Shown: in pieces, positions 35,275 to 45,213 of the stretch
Numbering within the stretch: position 1 is the first letter of the stretch
Layout of the letters: each line of letters starts with the position of its first letter
Source: Sycon ciliatum
Taxonomy: Eukaryota > Porifera > Calcarea > Leucosolenida > Sycettidae
Direction of reading: 5' to 3'
NCBI RefSeq assembly: GCF_964019385.1
Contig: NC_088650.1
Location: 30,561,161-30,625,160 of the forward strand
Length of the DNA: 64,000 nucleotides
Position numbers and translations under genes: made by a program
Notes under the pieces: generated by a model
Seen by the model: only the letters and a program-made list of their open reading frames with translations
What the model was told of the DNA's origin: nothing
The model's database searches: none

Positions 35275-37671
35275 TACTAGTAACTATTACATCAAAGAGC
35301 GAAAAGGTGATAGAGTTGTATATGGGGCTTATTTTTCTATTTATGCTGCACTACTGCCTGTACTGGCACTCGGATACATGTACCTGCAGAGTTGTTGGTT
35401 ATTTTCCCTGAGGGAGATTCTGATCAGGTAACTGGTTATACATGTAAATAAAATAACCATGGAAAATCAGGAGCTTCCTGGAAGCTTACATGTACTTATG
35501 TACACGTATTCTTGACTACAGCATTGGATATTCTTGGTTCAAGTAGACAGTTACAGGTTTTGGTTTGGTTTGGTTTTGGTTTTTATTATTTCAGTTCGTT
35601 GCCTCAACAGTACAAAGTACAAATATCAAGAGGGACGAACGAAAAGAGAAAATAAAACAGAGCAGAGAGGAAGATGCAACTGAAAGGAAAGAAAAACGGA
35701 GAGAAACGGAGAAGGAATGTGGACTGGGCGGATTCATGAACCATTACTAGAGCAGGTATGCATGATGTAGACTTTCTTTCTGTGTGTAGCCGTAAATATC
35801 CTGGCTCACAATCCCAACCCGCCATTGACGTGGCCGCCCACGTTTTACAGATAAAACACGAGCAGGACCTGTGAGGGCAGCATTTTTCTTCGAAGCTTCA
35901 TCTTTTGACTACCGGTACTAGTCTTTGTCGGTCAACGTCCCGGATACATGTACATGTACACGTACGACATGCATGTCCGTTCACTCCCACGCACTGTGGT
36001 CCAGTGTGGATGGAGTGGACGTCACAGTGTTTTCCGGGTTGTGGAACAATCCTCAATGCTCAAGCCCACTTTGGATCCGTCCCCTTCTTGAGTGCGGAGG
36101 AGTAGTATAAGTGACTAGTAACGCTCACGCACGTACAATGTACTATGTAGTGCTACTCGAACAATAGCCTTCCTGAAACTTTATTCATATGATAAGTATG
36201 GTGGTAAACACGCACCTGGCAATATGGCGGTAAATACACGCCGACCAGTAATTAATTAAACAACAGGAAGAAAGGAGAATCTGATAAATGTGCTACTGTA
36301 GTGGTGCATGTAAGGGTATGTATGACTATGAATCTCTAACTGAGTCGGACTCAGTCACTCAGGTCACTCGAGAGAGGGGAGACTCAGGAGTCAGGGGAGG
36401 ATAACAGAAACTGCGTGTGTCCATGTTCCCCGCACGCAGTCTGCTCGCTACTTGGGTATTATTGTACTTGACGAAAACTTGACTTTTGGCCCACAAATAG
36501 ACAACCTTGTCGGCTCTGTCAACAGGAAACTTGGTGCGTACCGCTTATCCCGCCATCTTCTGCCATACCATGCTCGGCGTACCTTCTATTTAAAGGGAAA
36601 CTGAACGCCAAAAATAAGTATGGCTTATCCGAAGGAGAATTGGGCACTGATTCCGATGAGCTATGTCTCGAGCCGATCAGAGAAGAGGAACTGTGTCAAA
36701 TTTCATAAATAACACCTCCCATATTTGGAAATTGGCCTTGATGACGTGCGTACTGCTTAGCTGTCACCATGCTGTGCATGTTCAGCGGTGTAATTGAATG
36801 GAAGAAAACAATTACTTTGGTGTTTTGCAGCTCTGTTTCGTTCCCTGACGGTAACCAAATCTAGATGTAGGAATCTGTTGAGCAGGAGAGTGACACATGT
36901 CTTCCCGAAGGCTGTCCAGGCTGCAGTGGTGATGAAGAAGACACGATCATCACCCCGAGATCGATCGTAGCGAATTGGAAAACTCATGGTGAATTTGCTT
37001 CCACTCCAAGGCAATATCGAGGTATGAAGGGTGCTTGTACTGCCTTCCAAAGTGAAGAGGAGATGAACATGGCTTTGCATAGCTGTTGTTCTATGCCAAC
37101 TTACCTACTCTTGCTGGTACCGTAGTGGCATATTGCAAATTTCGTGGACGAACAACTCTAGTCACTAGTGGCTAGTGAGCAACACTAACAGGTGAGATTT
37201 TTCAATTCGACAAAAATTGTTTTTGTTTGAGAACTGACAGTGGCAGTCATTAGACTCAGTAGGTGTATCTCCGCTGCTTCTTTCCCTTCATCGGTAGGGT
37301 TGTGCTTGAATAGTACAAGTGCTTGAAGTAAAATAAAATAAATAGAACATGTGGAACATAAATCTAATCAAGCATCAGTACATGTATTGCGAATTTCAAC
37401 TTCAAAGCACATGAAATCACAATGATCACGAAGTTTATGTAATCAGGAGTACACCCTGTGTTCAACGAACACATACACACATGCTGTATTGCGCACACAC
37501 ATGTACACATGTGCGTGCAGCCCCACCCCATCCCACAGACACACGCATGCAGCGCGCACATCCATACACATGTGCGTGTACCCCCCCCCCCCCCCCCACA
37601 CACACACATTCCTACCCATACACATGTGCGTCCCCCCCCCCCCCACACACACACGTGTGCACATACCTTTG

Positions 37672-38110
37672 ACCTTTGACGCCCATCGCCGGAGGCGATG
37701 ATAGCAATGCTACGGCAGAAGCCACAGCAACTTGTGCCGGGATTGCACCATTCAACAGCTTGCACCATTCAACAGCTTGCAAGGCTGAAGAATTGACCGT
37801 CACTATTCAGCCTGGTCTACACCATACAGCTATTTGAAGTGGTTTTTCTGGCCAGTGAATCCCTATTTTTGGTCTTTTCATTTTCATTTTTTTCTTTTTT
37901 CCCGCACACACATCACACCACATACTCCGGCATGCACTGGCTGTTGGTAACCACCCAGGAGAATGAAAGAAAAGTCAGGAAGAGTCTGAGAAAGAGAAGA
38001 AAGACGTGTGTGACCATAATCGTCGGGAATCGAACCCGTGTCCCATATGGTGCAGTGGTATGTGCAGCGATTTCCAATCGATAGGTGCACATACAGATAC
38101 ACAAACACAC
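37672..38110 (-). mobile_element. Second copy of the tRNA-derived SINE, rearranged head
   Basis: The body matches the copy at 6905-8112. The head is rearranged: the B-box half (GGGAATCGAACCCG, minus sense) is followed by the A-box half in the opposite orientation (GTCCCATATGGTGCAGTGGT on the plus strand). It lies inside the 3-kb fold-back element 36594-39602. Confidence 0.65.
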
Positions 38111-38159
38111 ACGCACGAACACACACACACAAGATACGTGTAAGTGTACATGGTCTTCC

Positions 38160-38860
38160 TGGTGCAGATGCTGAGCCAGCACAATGGAAAATACCTCCAT
38201 CAAGATGCTTGATCAAGTGTTGTGATAATGGCACTGTTTGTTTGTTTTTTACAAAGAAGTGTGGGAAGGATTACAATGCATTATAATTCATAATTGTTCT
38301 TTGCCTTGTACTGTGCAGACCAGAATGCTTCGCTATCAACTCCTGGCTTTCCATCGGCATGGTGTTCAGCTGCAGCGGCATCTGGTCCGGGGAGTTCAAG
38401 TTGCTGGATGGCTGCACTGACACAGGATGGGTTTGCGTTGGCAATGCGATACGGCAGTCATCCCACATCACGAGCTACATGTTTATGTAATTTATATTGT
38501 CGCTCGTCCAGCAACGTCAAGGCTCTGCATGTAAACACAGGAGAACACCATAATACTACTCAGGGGATAATAATTTTGGATATCAATTTCGTGACAATTA
38601 TTAGATTGACACAATATTCACAACGTATGCAACACGATGCTGTCTATTGACACTACTTCAAACTGAACTGCTCACTACTCCTCTCCCGTTTTCATCTCCC
38701 TCTACCTTATGAATACTCTGCATTACTGGTTTCGTTTCTACCCTTTCCATTGCTGCCAGCTCCCAGTTTTTTTCAATGCACAGCACCTTGACAGTCATTT
38801 TTGTGATTTGATGTACACATACTTTGAAGTTCAAATTCGAATTACATGATCAGATTTTTG
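38160..38860. other. Central unique part of the fold-back
   Basis: This is sequence between the SINE copy and the right arm. It contains only short open frames without family resemblance; I see no gene here. Confidence 0.4.
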
Positions 38861-40429
38861 TTCCACATTTTCTAGTTATTTTTACTTCAAGCACAACCCT
38901 ACCGATGAAGGGAAAGAAGCAGCGGAGATACACCTACTGAGTCTAATGACTGCCACTGTCAGTTCTCAAACAAAAACAATTTTTGTCGAATTGAAAAATC
39001 TCACCTGTTAGTGTTGCTCACTAGCCACTAGTGACTAGAGTTGTTCGTCCACGAAATTTGCAATATGCCACTACGGTACCAGCAAGAGTAGGTAAGTTGG
39101 CATAGAACAACAGCTATGCAAAGCCATGTTCATCTCCTCTTCACTTTGGAAGGCAGTACAAGCACCCTTCATACCTCGATATTGCCTTGGAGTGGAAGCA
39201 AATTCACCATGAGTTTTCCAATTCGCTACGATCGATCTCGGGGTGATGATCGTGTCTTCTTCATCACCACTGCAGCCTGGACAGCCTTCGGGAAGACATG
39301 TGTCACTCTCCTGCTCAACAGATTCCTACATCTAGATTTGGTTACCGTCAGGGAACGAAACAGAGCTGCAAAACACCAAAGTAATTGTTTTCTTCCATTC
39401 AATTACACTGCTGAACATGCACAGCATGGTGACAGCTAAGCAGTACGCACGTCATCAAGGCCAATTTCCAAATATGGGAGGTGTTATTTATGAAATTTGA
39501 CACAGTTCCTCTTCTCTGATCGGCTCGCGACATAGCTCATCGGAATCAGTGCCCAATTCTCCTTCGGATAAGCCATATTTATTTTTGGCGTTCAGTTTCC
39601 CTTTAAGTGTCATTCAGTCAACCTTGGAGTATGCAAGCAGCGCTTATATCCATTCCCTAAGTTCTATGAACTATGATAAGTATGTCCGTTTGTTCAATAG
39701 ATCCCTCAGAATAGTATTTGGTTTTGATAAGTTTACCAGTGCTTCACACATTCTTAGCCTTTACAGCCTTTATCATATTTCGGTGCGCGTCAATTTGAAA
39801 TTGTTCATTCTTTTGTTCCGGTGCATCCATAGCGGAACATGCAGCTCTTTGCTTCAAGAAATCTTTACCAGCCGCTGCTGTAGCTCTCACACCACTGCCA
39901 CTACGAGATCCCAGGTGTCTTTTTCTTTGGCATTACCCCCAGCACAGAGTACGACTGGCTTTTCTCGGATTGGCTATCTCGCTGCTGACCGGTGGAATAT
40001 GCTGCCTTCCACTGTTCGTACTTGTACCGATTACCGCTCATTTATTCGCTCATGCATAACCTTCCTAGGGGCTCCCGTAAGAAGCCCATAGGTCTGTGGG
40101 AAACACCCTAGTAAAATAAAAGTTAATAATAATAATAATAATAAATGCCAGAATGGCAGATACTTGCTGTCTTGCATTGTGTTCCTGTGTGCATCTGCCA
40201 GACCGTATTACTATTAGCCAAGAGTACATCATCGCTGATGGCTAGAACAGGGGGAGTCCCGAAAGTCCCGGAAAACAAAATGAATACACTGTACATGTAC
40301 TAGTACGTACCTGATACTCAGTCCTTACAGAACAACAGTACTACAACTTACTTACAAGGGCTTTAATTTGTTGTAAGAAAGGGTTCGCTCCCCACACCGG
40401 AGCTCGCGCTATTCCGCCGACTTGATTTG

Positions 40430-40790
40430 ACACTTGACTGACTCACGACTGCCATCCAGAGAACACGAGAAGTCCATCGATTCGATGGCCGATGAGCACC
40501 CATTGCCATTTGGCCCACACTCTTCTCCTGTACACCAGGCTGGGTGTCTGCCCAGTGCTGGAACAAGGTTTCGCTAGTTAGGGACTGCAATGGTGGCTCC
40601 ACCTCCACATCATCATCGGATGGTGCTCCTTCATGCACGACGCGAGGAAAAAAAAAGTCGGTGCCTCGGTGGGATCATTGTGTCGCATGTGGATGAACCC
40701 CGACAAATTGCAAATTTGGGCATGGTCGACTGAACACCTTGAGCCACAGGGACAGGATGCTGGCAGATTGTCCAATGGCCAACAGTACTG
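40430..40790 (-). pseudogene. LINE C-terminal zinc-knuckle region, frameshifted
   Basis: The minus strand encodes CPCGSRCSVDHAQICNLSGF then IHMRHNDPTEA, and in another frame DDDVEVEPPLQSLTSE. This resembles the C-x-CG...HA-x-x-C...G...RHN...D and EP-x-LQ-L-x-E segments found after the reverse transcriptase in some animal LINE ORFs. At least one frameshift separates them. Confidence 0.55.
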
Positions 40791-41299
40791 TACCGGAGCC
40801 GGATATGGTTGTGAAAGTCAGCTTTCACATCAAAGCTGAAACGTGCTCAGCCTTAGGGACGGTGGTCAGGGTACTGGACCCGCCCTTCTCGCGCGCCAAG
40901 GATATTGCTCGCTGTTGTGGCTGCGCCGTGGGCAGGCGGTCTTGGATGGCGGTAGCGGTAGGGGAAGGGGTAGGGGAAGGGGAAGGCTTGTTTGTGGCTA
41001 CCTACAGGCACATGTAAAGTTCCATGCTTTCGTAATCGATCATCAGGCAACATTTTTCTCTTTTCTCTTTTTATACTCTTTTCTTACTTTTTTCCACCTT
41101 ACTTCTGCCCATGGCGCCCCTCTCTCAGCTCGTCAGCTGACAACAGTAACTGTTACTGTCATCACCGAACACCCTGTCTACACGCCGGTGTTGTTCAATA
41201 TTAAATTTTGCACATCAAAGTTGCGTTGTTGTTGTTGTTGTTGTTGTTGAATTCTTTATTCTCATGATGGCACCATCGCCAATAAGAGATTGTTGTTGT

Positions 41300-42310
41300 T
41301 GTTGTTGTACCCAGCATCCAGTTTGCGGACGACATAGCATTGTATTTCTCGCAGAGTTCTGTTGGCGCTGCCACGGTCTCTGCTACGCTTACGACGGCAG
41401 TCACCAATCTAGCTGGCCTACAGGCGAGGGGCTTTGTCCTCAACCCTACCAAAAGCCGAGCCCTGACCTTTCTTCCTCACCGACAGGTGGACAACCCTCT
41501 CGTAACTGTCCTGTGTCGTGGAGTAGCCGTTCCAACAACATTGACTACCACGTACCTCGGTGTTGTACTGGATAGTAAGCTTTCCTGGGACGCCCAAGAT
41601 TGGTGCGCTGTGGCGAGCCAGTCACTCCCTGTCCCAATCTGCATGGCGTCTCTTCGTCCAGGCTGTCGTCATCCCTGACATCATCTATGGCAGTAACGCC
41701 TTCTTCCCCGCGCTCCTTGGTCGCCAGCTTGATCACCTGGGTCTGCTGCAGAACAGAGCTATCCGAGCTATCGACGGCCACCCACCCTGCACCACCGTGC
41801 ATCCCCTGCTGGTGCAGCACAGCTCGTAGATCTACGAGATAGGCGAACTGAGCAAGCGCAAGCTACTACAGTCGTCCCTCTCTAATCCAGCACTTTATAA
41901 TCCAGCACCCTCGATAAACCAGCACGATTTTCAGTAGCCAAAATGTCCTCTTCATGCACATTGCGGCAGTCAATCAGATTTGTTAATCCAGCACCCTCCC
42001 TAATCCAGCAGATTTCCCTTGTCACAAATGTTGCCGGATTATAGAGGGACTACTGTAGTACTAGTGTATGTCTGGAGGTGCATTCGCCGCGGCGGGAAAA
42101 TTAGTGCCACGTCGTCTGGACTGTTCGTCAGACCTGCTGGCAGGAGAACCCGTCATCGAGGTCCAGTGGCAGGGGTCTTCAGCCAGCCATCCTCCACTCG
42201 CTCTGGCGCTTCTCGGCCGTCCGTTGCAGGATCTGCACTGTGGAACCTGCTGCCGGATGATATTCGGACCATCGAAAGACATAAAAAGTTCAGCATAAGT
42301 TGCTTACCAT
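41300..42310 (+). pseudogene. LINE reverse-transcriptase relic with FADD motif
   Basis: 41310 onward encodes SIQFADDIALYFSQSSVG, then LNPTKSRALTFLP and TTTYLGVVLDSKLSW; FADD is the catalytic Asp pair. A frameshift near 41590 leads to FVQAVVIPDIIYGSNAFFPA. After the MITE at 41869-42055 the end ALWNLLPDDIRTI appears (near 42235). The order is that of a non-LTR reverse transcriptase. It is a different LINE from that at 36445. Confidence 0.72.
41869..42055. mobile_element. Tigger-like MITE family B, copy 2 (187 bp), inserted in a LINE
   Basis: CAGTCGTCCCTCTCTAATCC and the right GGATTATAGAGGGACTACTG are flanked by TA. It separates two parts of the reverse-transcriptase relic 41300-42310. Confidence 0.82.
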
Positions 42311-42432
42311 AGCCCCTAGCTCTCCTTGACCACCCTGTCACCCCTGATACTCGCTTGACTTCTCTGTCAGATACTTTTTCTTTCGTAAATTTAATTTCAA
42401 ATCCCTGTCCTTTCTTTTCTAAACTCTGCTTA

Positions 42433-42726
42433 CCGTATTATCTCTAGTATAAGCACGGTCTCCAATAATAGAACAAGTTGGGGCGGCATTCAAAAAATAA
42501 AGTGCTCAGTCTCCATTATAAGCACACTGTGTAAATCCATTATCTGTACCGGCGAAAAAAACCCTGAAATGTGTGTCATACATGAATTTGGCATGGCAAC
42601 ATGCCTCTGAAATGAGGTTGAAATAATAATGGAACAGTCTCCAATAAAGGAACGTCTCCATTAATAGCACGGGGCGGAGGTACATTGAAAAAATAAAGGA
42701 CCGTGCTTATATTAGAGATAATACGG
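42433..42726. mobile_element. MITE, TA-flanked, 294 bp
   Basis: CCGTATTATCTCTAGTATAA at the left and TTATATTAGAGATAATACGG at the right are flanked by TA. The interior has repeated TCTCCA(A/T)TAATAG blocks. Confidence 0.78.
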
Positions 42727-43214
42727 TATCCATTTGCCTTCATACCATTGGGCCTAGTTCCCGTTTATTGTGCGAATTAAAATAAACCAATCGATCAACC
42801 AATTCCGTACTCCACAGATCATACCCCTCGCGCTTCAGGGGCAGCACCGGCGTAAGCCATCCGGAGGCATTTCCCTGTATGATGCAGGAGAAAAAAAAGG
42901 ATGCTAATATCTATTATGTACATGTACATGTGCAGACAGTGTACTTGTCTGTCTTGTTAGAATACAAGTACAAGTACAAGACTTAGTAATTGTTAGAATT
43001 TTAGTCAACTCCGCCATCAAAACAGAGAGGTTCAGAACCTGCCTGCATCGATCAGCAGAAGACTCACAGATATTTCCAACGATGAAGACATGTTCAGAGA
43101 TGCTACTCCGATCTACAGGAACATACCGGGTAGGAGAACGTACAGTATTTTGACGAGTGTAAAGCGGACGAGACAAAAAAAGAAGAAGAAAAGGAATCGC
43201 CACCGGAACATCAT

Positions 43215-43760
43215 AATGATTATTATGGTTCAATCCACCGTTTAGCAAGAACGTCGCCACCGACGTCGGACATCGCTTCCTCCAGCTAGTGACCAAACAC
43301 TTCCCTAGACTAAAGGTAACACGATCCTACGACCCAAGAAACAAGCCAACGGAGGTGACAACGACACCAGGTCTTGTAACTGTCGCAAGAAAGAATTATG
43401 TTCACCGGACGGAGCGAGTCTAACGGAGAGCATTGTGTTTACATGTCTGGCAAGAGTTACCACAGGTACAGAGAAGAAGGAGTATACTGCAACAACGCTG
43501 CTATGATCACCAATCATCATTCCGCCACAGACAACACGAGAAAGACACCCGCCTGCCGCAGTACGTCTGGGCCAAGAAGGATGAAGGGAAGGTATGCAGC
43601 ATTCAATGGGCGGTAGATCTACACCGCAAAGCAGTGGCCTACAGCAACAAAACCAAAAAGTGAAACCTATGAGGCTATGTCTGGTACCCAAGCACCTCTC
43701 TCTCCACAAGAGGAGTGAACTTGCGTCAAAGTGTCGCCACGAGAATAAGTACTACCTTCG
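43215..43760 (+). pseudogene. Penelope-like element, GIY-YIG end, heavily frameshifted
   Basis: Across three frames the plus strand reads [39 protein letters not shown], then HQSSFRHRQHEKDTRLPQYV, and LSLHKRSELASKCRHENKYY. These are the successive blocks of the C-terminal linker and GIY-YIG region of Penelope-like elements of a family distinct from that at 11290. At least two frameshifts and stops break it. Confidence 0.65.
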
Positions 43761-43871
43761 GAACAAATAATTACTTCAAACCATCCACAGGCATCACCTA
43801 CAGTACAGTAGCAGACAACCAGCTCCAGTGTTTGTCACTTGAGGTGATACCTTTCACCAATGCGGTCATTA

Positions 43872-44160
43872 GAGAGGTTCTGCACAACGAAAATTCGAAC
43901 GAAGTTTCGCGACAGGCCTTGCGAAAATGTGTACGAAGTTTCGCACGAACTTTGTGTTCTGCACATTTTCGTAGTTTGCACGCGCCAAGTCAAGAAGAAG
44001 TGCACGTACGACATGACCCAATCTCACGAAACTTCCTACGAAAGTTCATTTCGCGTTCCCTGCAAGTTTCGCGTCCAAAGTTGCGAAAGTTCGTGCGAAG
44101 TTTCTCACTTCGTGACGTAGAGCGAAAGTTCGTACACATTTTCGTTCTGCAGAACCTCTC
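43872..44160. mobile_element. MITE, TA-flanked, 289 bp
   Basis: The ends are GAGAGGTTCTGCA and TGCAGAACCTCTC with TA on each side. The interior is filled with CGAAGTTTCG/CGAAAGTTCG inverted blocks. It lies just after the Penelope relic. Confidence 0.78.
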
Positions 44161-44233
44161 TATTTGCACCTTTTAAATGTATGCCATGATGCAATTAATT
44201 ATTTCTCACGAGTCTACAAGTTTAGTTAATTAA

Positions 44234-45213
44234 AGGGGAAGTGCATCGATTTTTCGAGTATGGTCCAGAAGAAAGACAATTTTGATATCGGTTCGAATGG
44301 CACATCTCTCGCTTCCATACGATAAGCCAAACTTGCCATATCGCCAATTGTATACTCACGTTGCCATAGCGACCAGCGCAGTGATGACGTACGGAAAGCT
44401 TATAAATTTTTTGTAGCTCCACCACAGAGAAGGTCGATCACTGCAGAATTTGGTCATTTTCAATTGGTTTATTGTATTCACGAAGTGAAAGAAGGGCTGT
44501 GTTCAATGCTGTAAGTGCAGTGAACTGTTTGTTAGTAGTCCTCTCGGTTGTGTACTGGGACGTGACACCGACAGGAGAAAGCTGGAGCGCGGAGACACCA
44601 GCAGACAAGCAAAATAGTGACAAACAAAATGCTGAAATCTTGGTTGGGACAAATCAGACGTTCAGCATTTCCCCCAACCAAGGACCATGCCGTTTGCTCT
44701 TTCCAATTCCTGAAGGTGAATGTGATGCTTCCTGGCGACTCTCCTATCTCTCGTAATATCTTCTGAAGCCAGGTGAGACGACGGGTGGTGGAGATTGACG
44801 AATGAAATAATGTCGTAGGTTTGAAAGTTTGCTGAAAATGTCTCAGGAGAGACGGCGAATTCCAAGCATCTTGTCCTGGAGGAAACCATTTCCTAGGCAC
44901 AGTCAGCCTAGGGAAATGCATGAGAAGGGCGACAAATAGTTCACGGCACTAACAGCATTGAACACAGCACTTCTTTCACATCGTGAATACAATAAGACAA
45001 TTGAAAATGACCAATTTATGCAGTGATCGACCTTCTCTGTGGAGGAGCTAAGCCTTTCGTACGTCATCACTCCGCTGGTCGCTATGGCAACGCGAGCATA
45101 CAATTGGCGATTTGGCAAGTTTGGCTTATCGTATGGAAGCGAGAGATATGCCATTCGAACCGATATCAAATTGTCTTTCTTCTGGACCCTACTCGAAAAA
45201 TCGATGCACTTCC
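44234..45213. mobile_element. Fold-back transposon with ~310-bp arms, TTAA-type left end
   Basis: The left end is TTAA followed by AGGGGAAGTGCATCGATTTT; the right arm is its complement (ending AAAATCGATGCACTTCC), but the right TTAA is lost. The arms pair to about 44535 and 44940. The start resembles the 3-kb fold-back (AGGGAAACTG), suggesting one superfamily. No transposase frame is visible. Confidence 0.7.

Larger units (their letters stand above)
32635..36440. other. Intergenic region downstream of PPP1R3
   Basis: There are no recognised exons. GT arrays lie at 33722-33830 and 33879-33985, G and C homopolymers near 34157, a tRNA-like site at 34419-34492, ACATGTAC repeats near 34800-34990 and a Tigger-like MITE at 35090-35274. 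Short open frames here are isolated and lack family resemblance. Confidence 0.5.
36594..39602. mobile_element. 3,009-bp fold-back transposon with ~740-bp inverted arms, TTAA target site
   Basis: The arms (36594 to about 37370 and about 38860 to 39602) begin AGGGAAACTGAACGCCAAAA and are nearly identical. TTAA lies at both junctions (36590-36593, 39603-39606), as for piggyBac-type insertion. The same 107-codon open frame occurs in each arm (36757-37080 minus, 39116-39439 plus) and has no recognised domain. The middle holds C-rich and AC microsatellites and a SINE copy. No transposase is visible, so it is non-autonomous. Confidence 0.82.
36445..40143 (+). pseudogene. LINE reverse-transcriptase 3' part, split by a 3-kb transposon
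   Basis: The left part encodes YLGIIVLDENLTFGPQIDNL up to RRTFY. The right part resumes at 39607 with VIQSTLEYASSAY, continues LFNRSLRIVFGFDKF, and ends GAPVRSP with a stop at 40091 and a (TAA)n tail. The pattern is that of the C-terminal domain of a non-LTR reverse transcriptase (thumb region: YLG..LD...F..HI; LEYAS; R..RI.FG). Removing 36594-39602 plus one TTAA restores one open frame, so the LINE was intact here when hit. The 5' part is missing. Confidence 0.78.

Noticed and set aside
43860..44176. Overlapping open frames in the 43.9-44.2 kb region
   Set aside because: They lie in a MITE made of CGAAAGTTCG inverted blocks; the peptides mirror one another in different frames.
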